From positions 28,268-92,267 of the forward strand of contig NZ_JAVFVV010000022.1 in NCBI RefSeq assembly GCF_030929505.1: 64,000 nucleotides of DNA. Reading direction: 5' to 3'. The notes under the pieces are model-generated. The model saw only the letters and a list, made by a program, of their open reading frames with translations, searched no databases and was not told where the DNA came from. Of this stretch, positions 54,369-63,866 are shown piece after piece (the first letter of the stretch is position 1; each line of letters begins with the position of its first letter). The DNA is from Mesorhizobium sp. LHD-90 (GTDB lineage Bacteria; Pseudomonadota; Alphaproteobacteria; Rhizobiales; Rhizobiaceae). The translations under genes and the position numbers were made by a program.

Positions 54369-54701
54369 CTATTCGTCGCCGAAAAAAGTACCCATATCTC
54401 GATGGCCTTCGAGGATGTTGACCACCTCGAGATCGTCACCAAGATAGCGATAGAAGATGACGTAGCTCTTGAACACGGAGCTACGCAAACCGTCCCTCAA
54501 CTCGTTCCGTTCACGTCCCATGATGCCAGGCAACGAAGCAAGCTGTTCACATTTCTGTCGAAGTTGCCTGCGAAATGCCGTTGCCAGCACGCGACTCCCG
54601 CTTTGTCGGGCGACGTAAGCGGTAATGTTGATCAGATCATCCTGCGCATCAGCCGTAAAACGAAGGCGCGCCACTATGCGCTCTGATCCAGGGCTTCCCA
54701 T
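54369..54701 (-). CDS. parE: ParE/RelE-type toxin
   Basis: This toxin has 110 residues from ATG 54701, or 101 from GTG 54674, which overlaps the antitoxin stop as TAGTG and is perhaps the real start. The RLRFTADAQDDLINITAYVA, FRRQLRQKCEQLASLPGI and FKSYVIFYRYLGDDLEVVNI blocks are those of ParE toxins, which inhibit gyrase; a RelE-type target cannot be excluded. The C-terminus ILEGHRDMGTFF is typical. It is the second gene of a two-gene unit with the ParD-type antitoxin. Confidence 0.88.
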   Translation of the reverse strand: MGSPGSERIVARLRFTADAQDDLINITAYVARQSGSRVLATAFRRQLRQKCEQLASLPGIMGRERNELRDGLRSSVFKSYVIFYRYLGDDLEVVNILEGHRDMGTFFGDE

Positions 54702-54925
54702 GCGTCGAGCTGCCTATCCGAAGCAGCTTCCACTTCGTCCGCCGAAAACCGCCCACCCCTGGCGATAGACGAATTGATCGTCTCGCGAAGGGCTTGCAGT
54801 TTCGCTTCGCGTTCCTCGACCAAGCGTAGTCCCTCGCGGACCACTTCGCTATTCGAGCCGTAGCGCCCGTCCGCGACGAGCTTCGTCACAAAGCTCTCCA
54901 GGCGCTCTCCGATGGATACGTTCAT
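54674..54925 (-). CDS. parD: ParD-type antitoxin
   Basis: The start at ATG 54925 follows AAGAGG; 83 residues. The N-terminal ribbon-helix-helix reads MNVSIGERLESFVTKLVADG, followed by RYGSNSEVVREGLRLVEERE, the usual ParD/CopG motif. The C-terminal part should cover the toxin. It likely represses its own promoter, which lies just upstream. It precedes and overlaps parE. Confidence 0.9.
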   Translation of the reverse strand: MNVSIGERLESFVTKLVADGRYGSNSEVVREGLRLVEEREAKLQALRETINSSIARGGRFSADEVEAASDRQLDAWEALDQSA

Positions 54926-54948
54926 ACCGGGCCTCTTACCTGTCAATC

Positions 54949-54976
54949 CTTATAACAGATAACAGGAATCGTGCAA
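54949..54976 (-). promoter_or_regulatory. promoter and likely autoregulatory site of parDE
   Basis: On the minus strand TTGCAC, a 16-base gap and TATAAG form a sigma-70-like promoter upstream of parD. The repeated TGTTAT/CTGTTAT within it would place ParD on top of the -10 element. Confidence 0.55.
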
Positions 54977-55052
54977 ACCGTGTTATCGCGCGATCATATC
55001 GGATGGCGTCGTCATCGGCACCGCTGGACATGGTTTGGCGCCGATCCGCAAC

Positions 55053-55955
55053 CTAGTTGTCCCGAATAAATCCCAACCCCATCCCGACGATCTTCTTGTC
55101 CGGCTTGCCGATCGCCGCGTCGTCGCGCCTGGCGTAGGGGATCGACTTCAAGATGCGCCGCATCACCTCGATGCGGGCGCGGCGCTTGTCGTTGGAGCGC
55201 ACGACGATCCAGGGCGCGTGGTCGGTATGCGTCGTCTCTATCATCTGGTCGCGCGCCGTGCCGTATTCGGCCCATTTGGTCAGCCCGGCCAGATCGATGT
55301 CGGAGAACTTCCAGTTGGTCAGCGGGCTGTGGCGCCGGTCGTGGAAACGTTTGAGCTGCATCTCCTGGCCGAGGTCGAGCCAGAACTTGAAGAAGCGGAT
55401 GCCCTCGCGAACGATCGCCACCTCGTATTGCGGCGTTTCCTCCAGGAAACGCGCGTGCTGATCCGGCGTGCAGAAGCCCATCACCGGCTCGACGCCGGCG
55501 CGATTGTACCAGGAGCGGTCGAAGGTGACGAACTCTCCCGCCGTCGGGAACTGGGCGACATAGCGCTGGTAATACCATTGGCCGCGCTCGGTCTCGGTGG
55601 GTTTGGTCAGCGCGACGTTGCGGGCGGTGCGGCGGTTCATGTACTGCCGGAGCGTGTCGATGGTGCCGCCCTTGCCGGCCGCGTCGCGCCCTTCGAACAC
55701 CACCATGACGCGCTCGCCCGTGGCCTGCATCCAGGCGAGCAGCTTTACCAGTTCGATCTGCAGGCGCTCGACCGTCTCCTCATATTCGTCCTTGTCCATC
55801 TTCTCGTCGTAAGGGTAGCCGCCGCAGGTCAGCTTGTGCTTGTCGACCCAGTCCGGCAGCACCGGATCGTCTATGTCGAAAAGGCGCTCCTTGCCGCCGA
55901 CATCGATCCTGATGCAGCCTGTTGTCATCTCGGCTTTACTCTTGTCGTTTTTCAT
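55053..55955 (-). CDS. ppk2: polyphosphate kinase 2
   Basis: This 300-residue class I PPK2 transfers phosphate between polyphosphate and nucleotides, in many cases forming GTP or ATP. Walker A is [13 protein letters not shown] and Walker B-like [34 protein letters not shown] is the lid-type region. One-domain length is normal. The gene is divergent from phoR, a phosphate-response kinase gene, which fits a phosphate theme. Confidence 0.93.
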   Translation of the reverse strand: MKNDKSKAEMTTGCIRIDVGGKERLFDIDDPVLPDWVDKHKLTCGGYPYDEKMDKDEYEETVERLQIELVKLLAWMQATGERVMVVFEGRDAAGKGGTIDTLRQYMNRRTARNVALTKPTETERGQWYYQRYVAQFPTAGEFVTFDRSWYNRAGVEPVMGFCTPDQHARFLEETPQYEVAIVREGIRFFKFWLDLGQEMQLKRFHDRRHSPLTNWKFSDIDLAGLTKWAEYGTARDQMIETTHTDHAPWIVVRSNDKRRARIEVMRRILKSIPYARRDDAAIGKPDKKIVGMGLGFIRDN

Positions 55956-56055
55956 GCCGGACCACTTTCGCTTTTCGATTCATGCTATTGGGTGACATGA
56001 CGCCGGTCCAGAAGCAATCCGTGGGGGAAACCGACAGATCCGGCGTGCGTGGGCG

Positions 56056-57324
56056 ATGACGGACACCTCCGAAGCAACCAATGGCCGGCGGCTCGCGCGG
56101 CTTGTTCGGGGCCGGCTGTGGCAGGCGCGCTGGCTGCTTGCCGCGGCCGTGGCCGTCGCGTTGCTGCTGCATCTCGCGGGCGGCGGCTCCGGTCTGCTGC
56201 TCGCCGCCGCTGTCCTCCTGCTGCTGGTCGCCGCCTCGCTGGCGCCGCGCCGTGTCTTGCCGGAGCGGCCGGGCGGTGCCGTGTCGCTCGCCGATGCGCC
56301 GATGGCGCAAGGGCTTTCCGCCGACAGACTTGCCGCCGCCGTTGCCGATCCGTTGATCGTTTTCGACCGGCGCGGCGTCGTCACGCTCGCCAACAGCGCC
56401 GCGGCCTCGGCCTTTGGCGATGTCCAGCCCGGCATATCGATGCCGCTGAAATTCCGCGCGCCGGAAATGCAGGATCTGATCGAGGCGATGCTGTCGGACC
56501 ACCCGGCTTCGACCACGGTCGAATACACCGAACGTGTCCCGATCGAACGCGTGCTCCGCGTCACCGCCACGCCGGTGGGGCGCGGCACCGGCCTGTTCGT
56601 CATCGTCTTCAAGGACCAGAGCGAGTCCCGCCGCATCGACCGCATGCGCGCCGACTTCATCGCCAATGCAAGCCACGAACTGCGCACGCCGCTGGCCTCC
56701 ATAGCCGGCTTCGTGGAAACGTTGCGCGGTCCGGCGAAGAACGACACGGCGGCGCGCGAGCAGTTCTTGCAGATCATGCAGAACCAGACCGCGCGCATGG
56801 CGCGGCTGATCGACGATCTGCTGTCGCTGTCGCGGCTCGAGATGAAGGCAATGGCCGTCGGCGGCGCAAAGGTCGACCTGCGCCAGGTCATCGAGAGTGT
56901 GGTGGATTCCCTGAAGCCGCTTGCCGCCGAGAGCGGCGTGGTCATCGAGAACCGATTGGGCGAGGCGAAGATGGAGGTGCCGGGCGATCGCGACGAGCTT
57001 TTCCAGGTCTTCGAGAACCTTGTCGAGAACGCCTGCAAATACGGCCAGTCGGGCGGCCGCGTGGTCCTGTCCGCGACCCATTCCGGCGAGGGCGAAGTCG
57101 CCATCGAGGTGCGCGATTTCGGGCCCGGCATTCCCGAGGAGCATATTCCCCGCATCACCGAGCGCTTCTATCGCGCCGATGTCGAGAACAGCCGTTCGCA
57201 CAAGGGCACCGGGCTAGGCCTGTCGATCGTCAAGCACATCCTAACCAGGCACAAGGGAAGGCTGTCGATCACCTCGAAGCTGGGCGAGGGGGCGGCGTTC
57301 ACCGTGCATCTGCCGGCCAGATGA
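56056..57324 (+). CDS. phoR: phosphate-regulon-type sensor histidine kinase
   Basis: This 422-residue kinase has two N-terminal membrane helices (WLLAAAVAVALLLHLAGG and GLLLAAAVLLLLVAASLAP), a PAS-like region (about 95-195), HisKA with phospho-acceptor NASHELRTPLASIAGFV, and HATPase with NLVENACKYG, DFGPGIPEEH and KGTGLGLSIVKHI. This is the PhoR layout. It lies 82 bases before phoU. The pst transporter genes and phoB, usual neighbours in rhizobia, are missing. It would sense phosphate status through PhoU and pass phosphate to a PhoB encoded elsewhere. Confidence 0.88.
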   Translation: MTDTSEATNGRRLARLVRGRLWQARWLLAAAVAVALLLHLAGGGSGLLLAAAVLLLLVAASLAPRRVLPERPGGAVSLADAPMAQGLSADRLAAAVADPLIVFDRRGVVTLANSAAASAFGDVQPGISMPLKFRAPEMQDLIEAMLSDHPASTTVEYTERVPIERVLRVTATPVGRGTGLFVIVFKDQSESRRIDRMRADFIANASHELRTPLASIAGFVETLRGPAKNDTAAREQFLQIMQNQTARMARLIDDLLSLSRLEMKAMAVGGAKVDLRQVIESVVDSLKPLAAESGVVIENRLGEAKMEVPGDRDELFQVFENLVENACKYGQSGGRVVLSATHSGEGEVAIEVRDFGPGIPEEHIPRITERFYRADVENSRSHKGTGLGLSIVKHILTRHKGRLSITSKLGEGAAFTVHLPAR

Positions 57325-57406
57325 GCCGAATTCTTCAATCTGTAACACGGCTGGTCTATTGATTCTCACCAGATTGATTTGACGCGTCCCGAAGGACGAT
57401 AGAAAC

Positions 57407-58138
57407 ATGACCGCCATGCCTTCGCATCACATCGTCAGCGCTTATGACGACGAGCTGAAATACCTCACCCGCAAGATCGCGGCGATGGGCGGCCATGCCG
57501 AGCGCATGGTCGATCAGGCCGTGTCGGCTCTTGTCCACGCCGATCTCACGCTGGCCCGAAAAGTGATCGCCGACGACCTCATGCTCGACGAGGCGCAGCG
57601 CGAGATCGACGAGCGCACGATTCTGATGATCGCCAGGCGCCAGCCGCTCGCCAGCGACCTGCGCGAGATCATCGGTGCCATCCGCATCGCGGCCGATCTG
57701 GAGCGCGTCGGCGATCTCGGCAAGAATGTCGCCAAGCGCGCGGTGGCGGTCAGCGACGGCCTCGATCCGGCGAGCCCGTTCCGGGGGCTGCAGGCGCTGG
57801 TCGACCTGGCGCTCACCCAGCTCAAGGACGTGCTCGACGTCTACGCCACGCGCTCGGTCGAGCGGCTGGCCGCCATGCGCGACCGCGACGACCAGATCGA
57901 CGCCATGTACACCTCGCTGTTCCGCGAACTCCTGACCTACATGATGGAGGACCCGCGCAACATCACGCCCTGCACGCATCTGCTGTTCTGCGCCAAGAAC
58001 ATCGAGCGCATCGGCGACCATGCAACCAACATCGCCGAGGCGATCTATTACATAGTCACCGGCGAGCAGATGCCGCCCAACCGGCCGAAGGAAGACAAGA
58101 GCCACAACGTGACGCTGGCGCAGAGCGTCATTGCGTAA
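57407..58138 (+). CDS. phoU: phosphate signalling complex protein PhoU
   Basis: This 243-residue, all-helical protein has two PhoU repeats with the metal-binding E/D-x-x-x-D type motif in each: AADLERVGDLGKNVAKRAV and CAKNIERIGDHATNIAE. It links the Pst transporter with PhoR kinase activity. Here it directly follows phoR. Confidence 0.94.
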   Translation: MTAMPSHHIVSAYDDELKYLTRKIAAMGGHAERMVDQAVSALVHADLTLARKVIADDLMLDEAQREIDERTILMIARRQPLASDLREIIGAIRIAADLERVGDLGKNVAKRAVAVSDGLDPASPFRGLQALVDLALTQLKDVLDVYATRSVERLAAMRDRDDQIDAMYTSLFRELLTYMMEDPRNITPCTHLLFCAKNIERIGDHATNIAEAIYYIVTGEQMPPNRPKEDKSHNVTLAQSVIA

Positions 58139-58246
58139 CCGGCGCGCCACACAGGTGCTGGAACGGCCGGCGATCAAGGCGTGGCGGAGAATAGCTAAGA
58201 TACCGCCTTGGGCGCCGGGGAGGCGTCTTCGTCTTCGCGGGGGCGG

Positions 58247-58501
58247 TCACTTCCACTCAACACCTTCGATTGCAAAGCAATCGGTCTCGTCGATCTCGCA
58301 ATAGGTGACGCGCCACTGTCTGTCGAAGGCCAGGAAGGGTAGGCCCTGCTCCATGCAGAGTAGCGCTTCCTCGACGATCTTCCGGTCAGGCACTTCGTTG
58401 TGCCAGCGGTAGAGGACCTTGTCGGTCGCCGGCTTGCCTTCCGGCATCGCTGCCGTCCTGGCAAGTCGCTGTAGCTCCAATGACTTGACGCGATTTGTCA
58501 T
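58247..58501 (-). CDS. hypothetical small protein
   Basis: This 84-residue protein starts at ATG 58501 (GGGGGC before it) and is not recognised as a named family. It is acidic with three cysteines. The central FDRQWRVTYCEIDETDCFAI is beta-like, after a helical RKIVEEALLCMEQGLPFL. No signal peptide or membrane segment. It is isolated and convergent with phoU. A longer frame to 58636 exists, but its extra part reads like non-coding sequence. Confidence 0.55.
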   Translation of the reverse strand: MTNRVKSLELQRLARTAAMPEGKPATDKVLYRWHNEVPDRKIVEEALLCMEQGLPFLAFDRQWRVTYCEIDETDCFAIEGVEWK

Positions 58502-58970
58502 GATTGCCCCCGCAACGTGCGGAACATAGGTGAGCGGGCGACGCTGCACAACCTCCAGGCACGCATCACAAGGCGCTGGTACATCAATAAGGAGTGAAAA
58601 TGACCTTGCAGGCCATCCATCGCGTGCTGCCGGCAAGCAGACATGCGAGTTAGACCTAGTCGTCGGGGAGGAAATGCCGCGGGCGATGACGGGCTAGATG
58701 CGACCGTCGCGCCCCTAACTCTGGTGTTAACACCGATAGACAATCCGGAGAGGCTGGAGGTGTCACGATCTTCTTTATAGTCGGCGGCCGCCGGCTGGTT
58801 GGGGATCTGATCGCAAGCGGAGGGAGAAAATGGGGGCTATGATAGCTCACCAGATTGTGGCGGGCCGAGTTGGCCGCAATGCGTGACCGCCCTCTCGCCC
58901 AATCGCCGCGTGTCGACTATAGCGTGGCCATCGAAGGCCACTGGGTGGCCGCAAATCGGTGGAGATACGG
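58502..58970. other. 469-base intergenic region
   Basis: No gene supported. Small frames on both strands are short and unlike proteins. It should hold the promoters of the small hypothetical gene (minus) and the metallo-hydrolase (plus). Confidence 0.4.
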
Positions 58971-59729
58971 ATGCAGTTGAAACTCCTGCGCAACGCGACG
59001 CTCAAGCTGAATTATGCCGGAAGGACGTTGCTGATCGATCCCGATTTCGGGCCGAAGCACAGCCGGCCGTCTTTCACCGGGCGTTCGCAGAACCCGATGG
59101 TCGAACTGCCCGAAAACGTCGAGGCGATCCTCGAAGGCGTGGAACTGGTTATCGTGTCGCACCTGCACCAGGATCATTTCGATGCGGTCGCCCAGGCCAG
59201 CCTGCCAAAAAACCTGCCGCTGATCTGCCAGCCGGGTGACGAGGCGGCGATCCGCGCGCTCGGTTTTTCCGACGTGACGCCGCTTGACGACAGCCTCACC
59301 TGGAACGGCATTCGCCTGACCCGGCGCGAGGGCAGCCACGGGCTGGGGCCGGTGGTGGAGAAGATGGGGTCCGTCATGGGTTTCAGCCTGGAGGCGCATG
59401 GCGAGCCCAAAGTCTATTGGGCGGGCGATACGGTTTTTTATCCGCCGGTCGCTGAAACGATCGCGGCGACGGCGCCCGACGTCATCGTCACCCACTCCTG
59501 CGGCGCGCGCTGGGACGGCGACCTGATCGTCATGGATGCGGCCCACACCTTGTCGGTCTGCGCGGCGGCGCCGGATGCCGTTGTCGTTGCGACCCACATG
59601 GAAGCGCTGGACCACGCAACGGCTACCCGCCGCGATCTGCGCGAGGCCGCCGAAGCCGCGGGCGTTTCAGCCTCGCGCCTGCTGATACCCGCCGATGGCG
59701 AAACGCTGACGCTGAACCGCGGGGCTTGA
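58971..59729 (+). CDS. MBL-fold metallo-hydrolase
   Basis: This 252-residue protein starts at ATG 58971, with GGTGGAG six bases before. The metal motif VSHLHQDHFD (H-x-H-x-D-H) and WAGDTVFYPP point to a UlaG/YcjI-like beta-lactamase fold hydrolase; VVVATHMEALDH gives the last histidine. The substrate is not known. It ends four bases from the convergent gcrA stop. Confidence 0.85.
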   Translation: MQLKLLRNATLKLNYAGRTLLIDPDFGPKHSRPSFTGRSQNPMVELPENVEAILEGVELVIVSHLHQDHFDAVAQASLPKNLPLICQPGDEAAIRALGFSDVTPLDDSLTWNGIRLTRREGSHGLGPVVEKMGSVMGFSLEAHGEPKVYWAGDTVFYPPVAETIAATAPDVIVTHSCGARWDGDLIVMDAAHTLSVCAAAPDAVVVATHMEALDHATATRRDLREAAEAAGVSASRLLIPADGETLTLNRGA

Positions 59730-59732
59730 CGC

Positions 59733-60251
59733 CTATCGGATGCGCCGCCGTTCAGACGCCGGCTGGAAGGCGAGGCGGGCGTGGTAGCGGCAGTATGGGC
59801 CGCTTTCGGCGCAATCGTTGCCGCAGAAGTGGAAACCCTCGGCAAGCGGATCGCCGATCGGCCATTTGCAGGTCCGCTCGTTGAGCTGGATCAACTGGAG
59901 ATTGCGCGAGATCGGCACCACAACGTCCTCGGTCGGACGATTGACATGGCGGACGACCGGCTCGGCATCGAACTGCGTCTGCAGCGCCGTCGCGCCGATC
60001 GACGCTGCGATTGTCCGCGCCTGCGGCGGAGCGGGGCGCGGCTGCGGTTTCGCGGCTGCCGGCTGGGCCGGCTTCTTCTGGCGTGTAGGCGCGGGACTGG
60101 CGCGGCCGCGGCCGGAAAGCTTCAAGCGATGCACCTTGCCGATGACGGCATTGCGGCTGACCCCGCCAAGCTGGGCGGCAATCTGGCTGGCGCTGAGGCC
60201 CTCCGACCAAAGCTTGCGCAAGGTTTCAACGCGTTCATCCGTCCACAGCAT
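59733..60251 (-). CDS. gcrA: GcrA cell cycle regulator
   Basis: The start at ATG 60251 has AGGAGA before it; 172 residues. The N-terminal helix-turn-helix WTDERVETLRKLWSEGLSAS, then IAAQLGGVSRNAVIGKVHRL, is the GcrA signature. A Pro/Ala/Gln-rich linker (about 50-110) leads to the C-terminal domain CKWPIGDPL and FHFCGNDCAESGPYCRYH. GcrA binds RNA polymerase sigma-70 and activates promoters bearing CcrM-methylated GANTC. GANTC sites lie just upstream. Confidence 0.95.
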   Translation of the reverse strand: MLWTDERVETLRKLWSEGLSASQIAAQLGGVSRNAVIGKVHRLKLSGRGRASPAPTRQKKPAQPAAAKPQPRPAPPQARTIAASIGATALQTQFDAEPVVRHVNRPTEDVVVPISRNLQLIQLNERTCKWPIGDPLAEGFHFCGNDCAESGPYCRYHARLAFQPASERRRIR

Positions 60252-60648
60252 GGGTCGATCTCCTGACGCCGCGTGCGGAAACGTCTGAATCCTTCCACCT
60301 CCCCGGTCACACAAAACCGGGCTGACACCACATATACAGGTGAAATGAGTGTCGCCGCACGATATCTAGCTATCTCGTGCTCTCTACGTAACGTATTGGC
60401 TGACTCCGTGACAAGAGTCCCGTATGCAACACGAATCGGAAAATTGGGTTTTCCCCAACTTGCCTCCTGACGGGAAGCAAGCCGGCCAAATAGGCGATGC
60501 GCGTGCTGCGGTCTCGGATGCCCGGCTTTGGCTGCCCTGCCGCTGGTCCAGGCGACGTTTTCGTTGACTTCGCGGCCGAAAAACCCAATATGCGCCGAAA
60601 GAGCCGCCGCTTCGGCGGCTTTTTGATTTCCTGGGTATCGGGGATGAT
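60252..60648. other. 397-base gcrA-argD divergent region
   Basis: It contains three GANTC sites (60287-60291, 60402-60406, 60415-60419), an inverted repeat (60357-60380, arms near GCACGATA/TATCTCGTGC) and a terminator-like hairpin close to argD. No gene seen; it may hold a small transcript before argD. Confidence 0.5.
60602..60624 (+). terminator. Rho-independent terminator or attenuator before argD
   Basis: AGCCGCC, loop GCTTC, GGCGGCT and a run of T form a strong intrinsic terminator ending 24 bases before argD. No plus-strand gene precedes it, so it ends an unannotated short RNA or works as a leader attenuator. Confidence 0.7.
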
Positions 60649-61842
60649 ATGATGAGCGGATCGGCGCTTTACGAAACCTTTTCCCGCGCGCCTCTGTCCT
60701 TCGAGCGAGGCGAAGGCTCCTGGCTGATCGAGGAAAACGGCCAGCGATATCTCGACTTCGCCGGCGGCATCGCCGTGAATTCGTTGGGCCACAGCCATCC
60801 CGCCCTCGTCGCCGCGCTGACCGAGCAGGCGCAAAAACTCTGGCACGTCTCCAACCTCTACGAGATCCCCGGCCAGCGCCGCCTGGCCGAGCGGCTGGTC
60901 GCCAACAGCTTTGCCGACAAGGTATTCTTCACCAATTCGGGCGCCGAGGCGCTGGAATGCGCGATCAAGACGGCGCGCCGCTACCAGTATGTCTCCGGCC
61001 ACGCCGAGCGTTTCCGCACCATCACCTTCGAGGGCGCCTTCCACGGCCGCACGCTGGCCACCATCGCCGCCGGCGGCCAGGCGAAATACCTGGAAGGGTT
61101 CGGCCCCAAGGCCGACGGTTTCGACCAGGTGCCTTTCGGCGACATCGAGGCTGTCGAGAAGGCGATCGTGCCGGAGACCGCCGCGATCCTGATCGAGCCG
61201 CTGCAAGGCGAGGGCGGCATCCGCGAGGCGCCGGCGCCGTTCCTGCGCCGGCTGCGCGAGCTTTGCGACGAACACGGCCTGCTGCTGATCTTCGACGAGG
61301 TCCAGTGCGGCGTCGGCCGCACCGGAAAACTGTTCGCCTACGAGTGGTCCGGCGTTGCGCCCGACCTGATGGCGATCGCCAAGGGCATCGGCGGCGGGTT
61401 CCCGGTCGGTACCTGCCTGGCGACCGACGAAGCCGCCGTGGGCATGACGGCAGGCGTGCACGGCACCACCTTCGGCGGCAATCCGCTGGCGATGGCGGTC
61501 GGAAACGCCGTGCTCGACGTGGTGCTGGCCGACGGGTTCCTCGACGAGGTCAAGCGCAAGGCGCTGCTGCTGAAGCAGGGGCTGGCCGCCGTCGCCGACG
61601 AGTTCCCCGAGGCGATCGAGGAAGCGCGCGGCTCCGGCCTGCTGCTGGGCATCAAGTGCCGGGTTCCCAACACGAAGATGCAGGCGGCGCTGCGCGACGA
61701 AAAGATGCTGTCGGTCACTGCCGGCGACAATGTCGTGCGGCTGCTGCCGCCGCTCACCGTCAGCGACGAGGAGATCCGCGACGCGCTCGGCCGCATCCAC
61801 GCCGCCGCCGCCCGGCTCTCGACGCCTGCCGCGGCGGAATAG
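60649..61842 (+). CDS. argD: acetylornithine aminotransferase
   Basis: This 397-residue PLP enzyme (ATG 60649 or 60652) converts N-acetylglutamate semialdehyde to N-acetylornithine in arginine synthesis. [18 protein letters not shown] and [14 protein letters not shown] are cofactor-binding parts; [14 protein letters not shown] carries the aspartate and [12 protein letters not shown] the Schiff-base lysine. It lies 12 bases before argF, as often in rhizobia. Confidence 0.94.
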   Translation: MMSGSALYETFSRAPLSFERGEGSWLIEENGQRYLDFAGGIAVNSLGHSHPALVAALTEQAQKLWHVSNLYEIPGQRRLAERLVANSFADKVFFTNSGAEALECAIKTARRYQYVSGHAERFRTITFEGAFHGRTLATIAAGGQAKYLEGFGPKADGFDQVPFGDIEAVEKAIVPETAAILIEPLQGEGGIREAPAPFLRRLRELCDEHGLLLIFDEVQCGVGRTGKLFAYEWSGVAPDLMAIAKGIGGGFPVGTCLATDEAAVGMTAGVHGTTFGGNPLAMAVGNAVLDVVLADGFLDEVKRKALLLKQGLAAVADEFPEAIEEARGSGLLLGIKCRVPNTKMQAALRDEKMLSVTAGDNVVRLLPPLTVSDEEIRDALGRIHAAAARLSTPAAAE

Positions 61843-61854
61843 GACGTCCGCGCA

Positions 61855-62772
61855 ATGCAGAACGGCATAAGGCATTTCACCGACCTGTCGACCGTCCCGG
61901 CCGCCGAGCTGCGCGCCATGCTGACCGATGCCGGCCTGCGCAAGGCCGACATCAAGGCTGGAAAGCGCTCGCGGCCGCTCGACGGCAAGGTGCTTGCCAT
62001 GATCTTCGACAAGCCGTCGACCCGCACCCGCGTCTCCTTCGATGTCGGCATGCGCCAGCTCGGCGGCGAGACCATCATGCTCACCGGCACCGAGATGCAG
62101 CTCGGCCGCAGCGAGACAATCGCCGACACGGCGAAAGTGCTGTCGCGTTATGTCGACGCCATCATGATCCGCACCACCTCGCATGATCGCCTGATCGAAC
62201 TCACCGAGAGCGCCACCGTTCCGGTGATCAACGGGCTGACCGACGACACCCATCCCTGCCAGATCATGGCCGACATCATGACCTTCGAGGAGCACCGCGG
62301 TCCGGTCGCCGGCAAGACCTTCGCCTGGGTCGGCGACGGCAACAACGTGCTGCATTCCCTGCTGGAAGCGTCGGCGCGCTTCTCGTTCAACGTCAATGTC
62401 GGCGTGCCCGAGGGCAGCGAGCCGGCCGAGAAATATGTCGACTGGGCCAGGGCCAATGGCGGCAGCGTCGCCTTCACCAGGACCGCCGAGGAAGCGGTCG
62501 AGGGCGCCGACTGCGTGGTCACCGACTGCTGGGTGTCGATGGGCCAGGAGCACCGGGCGCGCGGCCACAACGTATTCCTGCCCTATCAGGTCAACGACAG
62601 GCTGATGAAACGCGCCAATCCCGACGCGCTGTTCATGCACTGCCTGCCGGCGCATCGCGGCGAGGAAGTCACCGACGAGGTCATCGACGGTCCGCATTCG
62701 GTGGTGTTCGACGAGGCAGAGAACCGGCTGCATGCCCAGAAGGCGGTGCTCGCCTGGTGCCTGCGCGCTTGA
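61855..62772 (+). CDS. argF: ornithine carbamoyltransferase
   Basis: This 305-residue enzyme makes citrulline from ornithine and carbamoyl phosphate. [13 protein letters not shown] contains the carbamoyl-phosphate motif [16 protein letters not shown] the H-P-x-Q motif, and [12 protein letters not shown] the ornithine-site H-C-L-P. Second gene of the argD-argF pair. Confidence 0.95.
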   Translation: MQNGIRHFTDLSTVPAAELRAMLTDAGLRKADIKAGKRSRPLDGKVLAMIFDKPSTRTRVSFDVGMRQLGGETIMLTGTEMQLGRSETIADTAKVLSRYVDAIMIRTTSHDRLIELTESATVPVINGLTDDTHPCQIMADIMTFEEHRGPVAGKTFAWVGDGNNVLHSLLEASARFSFNVNVGVPEGSEPAEKYVDWARANGGSVAFTRTAEEAVEGADCVVTDCWVSMGQEHRARGHNVFLPYQVNDRLMKRANPDALFMHCLPAHRGEEVTDEVIDGPHSVVFDEAENRLHAQKAVLAWCLRA

Positions 62773-62778
62773 ACCGCC

Positions 62779-62796
62779 GGGGCAGCGCCCCTATTT
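62779..62796 (+). terminator. possible short terminator after argF
   Basis: GGGGC, loop AGC, GCCCC followed by TATTT: a weak 5-bp stem seven bases after the argF stop. Tentative. Confidence 0.35.
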
Positions 62797-62879
62797 CTGC
62801 GCCAACACCCTGAACATGCGATTGTAAGCGGTGTCCGTGGCGGCCATGATCCGCCCGCGGAGCCGGAAGGATTGGTGCG

Positions 62880-63866
62880 ATGAGCAAGCAGCGAAAGCTT
62901 GGCGATATCGGCTTTGCCGGAGACGACGACGTGGTGCCCTTCGAGGTCGCAGCGCTGGATGTGCGCGGCCGCATCGTCCAGCTCGGGCCGATGCTCGACC
63001 AGATTCTTGCCCGCCACGCCTATCCGGAGCCGGTTGCGCGGCTGGTGGCGGAAGCCTGCCTGGTCACAGTGCTGCTCGGCACCTCGCTGAAGTTCGAGGG
63101 GAAATTCATCCTCCAGACCCGCACCGACGGGCCGGTCGACATGGTGGTGGCGGATTTCTCGACGCCAACGTCGCTGCGCGCCTATGCACGCTTCGACGCG
63201 GAGCGGCTGGAAGCGGTGGTCGCCGCCGGGGAAGCCGCGCCGGGAAAACTGCTCGGCAACGGCGTTCTGGCGCTGACCATCGACCAGGGCGAACATACCC
63301 AGCGCTACCAGGGCATCGTCGCGCTCGACGGCACCGACCTGCAGGAAGCGGCGAAAACCTACTTCCGCCAGTCGGAGCAGATCCCGACGGACGTGAAACT
63401 GTCGGTCGGCAAGATCGTGCTGCCCGGCAATGGCGGCAGCCACGAGCATTGGCGCGCCGGCGGGCTGCTGGCGCAGTTCCTGCCCAAGGCGGCCGAGCGG
63501 ACCCGCGTGCCCGACCTGCCCGGCGGCGACGATCCGCTGGCCGCGCCGCAGGAGGTCGCCGATGCCGCCTGGCAGGAGCTGCTGGCGCTGGTTGCGACAG
63601 TCGAGCATGAGGAGCTGCTCGATCCGAAGGTCGGCTCGGAGCGGCTGCTCTACCGGCTGTTCAACGAGCACGGCGTGCGCGTCTTCGAAGGTACGCCCGT
63701 CGAGGACCGCTGCTCCTGCTCGGAGGAGCGCATCCGCGGCATCCTCGACGGCTTTACCGCCGAGGAGATCGTCGACTCCACCGAGGACGGCGTCATCCGG
63801 GTGAACTGCGAGTTCTGCTCCAAGGCCTACGACTTCAAGCCGGAGCAGTTTCTGACCCAGGCTTAG
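62880..63866 (+). CDS. hslO: Hsp33 family redox-regulated chaperone
   Basis: This 328-residue protein starts at ATG 62880 (GGAAGGA before it). The C-terminal zinc site is complete: CSCSEERI (C-x-C) and CEFC (C-x-x-C) about 30 residues apart. Oxidation of these cysteines activates Hsp33 to hold unfolding proteins. The N-terminal domain (about 20-250) fits the family. It sits 107 bases after argF. Confidence 0.94.
   Translation: MSKQRKLGDIGFAGDDDVVPFEVAALDVRGRIVQLGPMLDQILARHAYPEPVARLVAEACLVTVLLGTSLKFEGKFILQTRTDGPVDMVVADFSTPTSLRAYARFDAERLEAVVAAGEAAPGKLLGNGVLALTIDQGEHTQRYQGIVALDGTDLQEAAKTYFRQSEQIPTDVKLSVGKIVLPGNGGSHEHWRAGGLLAQFLPKAAERTRVPDLPGGDDPLAAPQEVADAAWQELLALVATVEHEELLDPKVGSERLLYRLFNEHGVRVFEGTPVEDRCSCSEERIRGILDGFTAEEIVDSTEDGVIRVNCEFCSKAYDFKPEQFLTQA

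Noticed and set aside
60370..62733. 787-codon minus-strand open frame opposite argD and argF
   Set aside because: Antisense shadow of two genes with full catalytic motifs.
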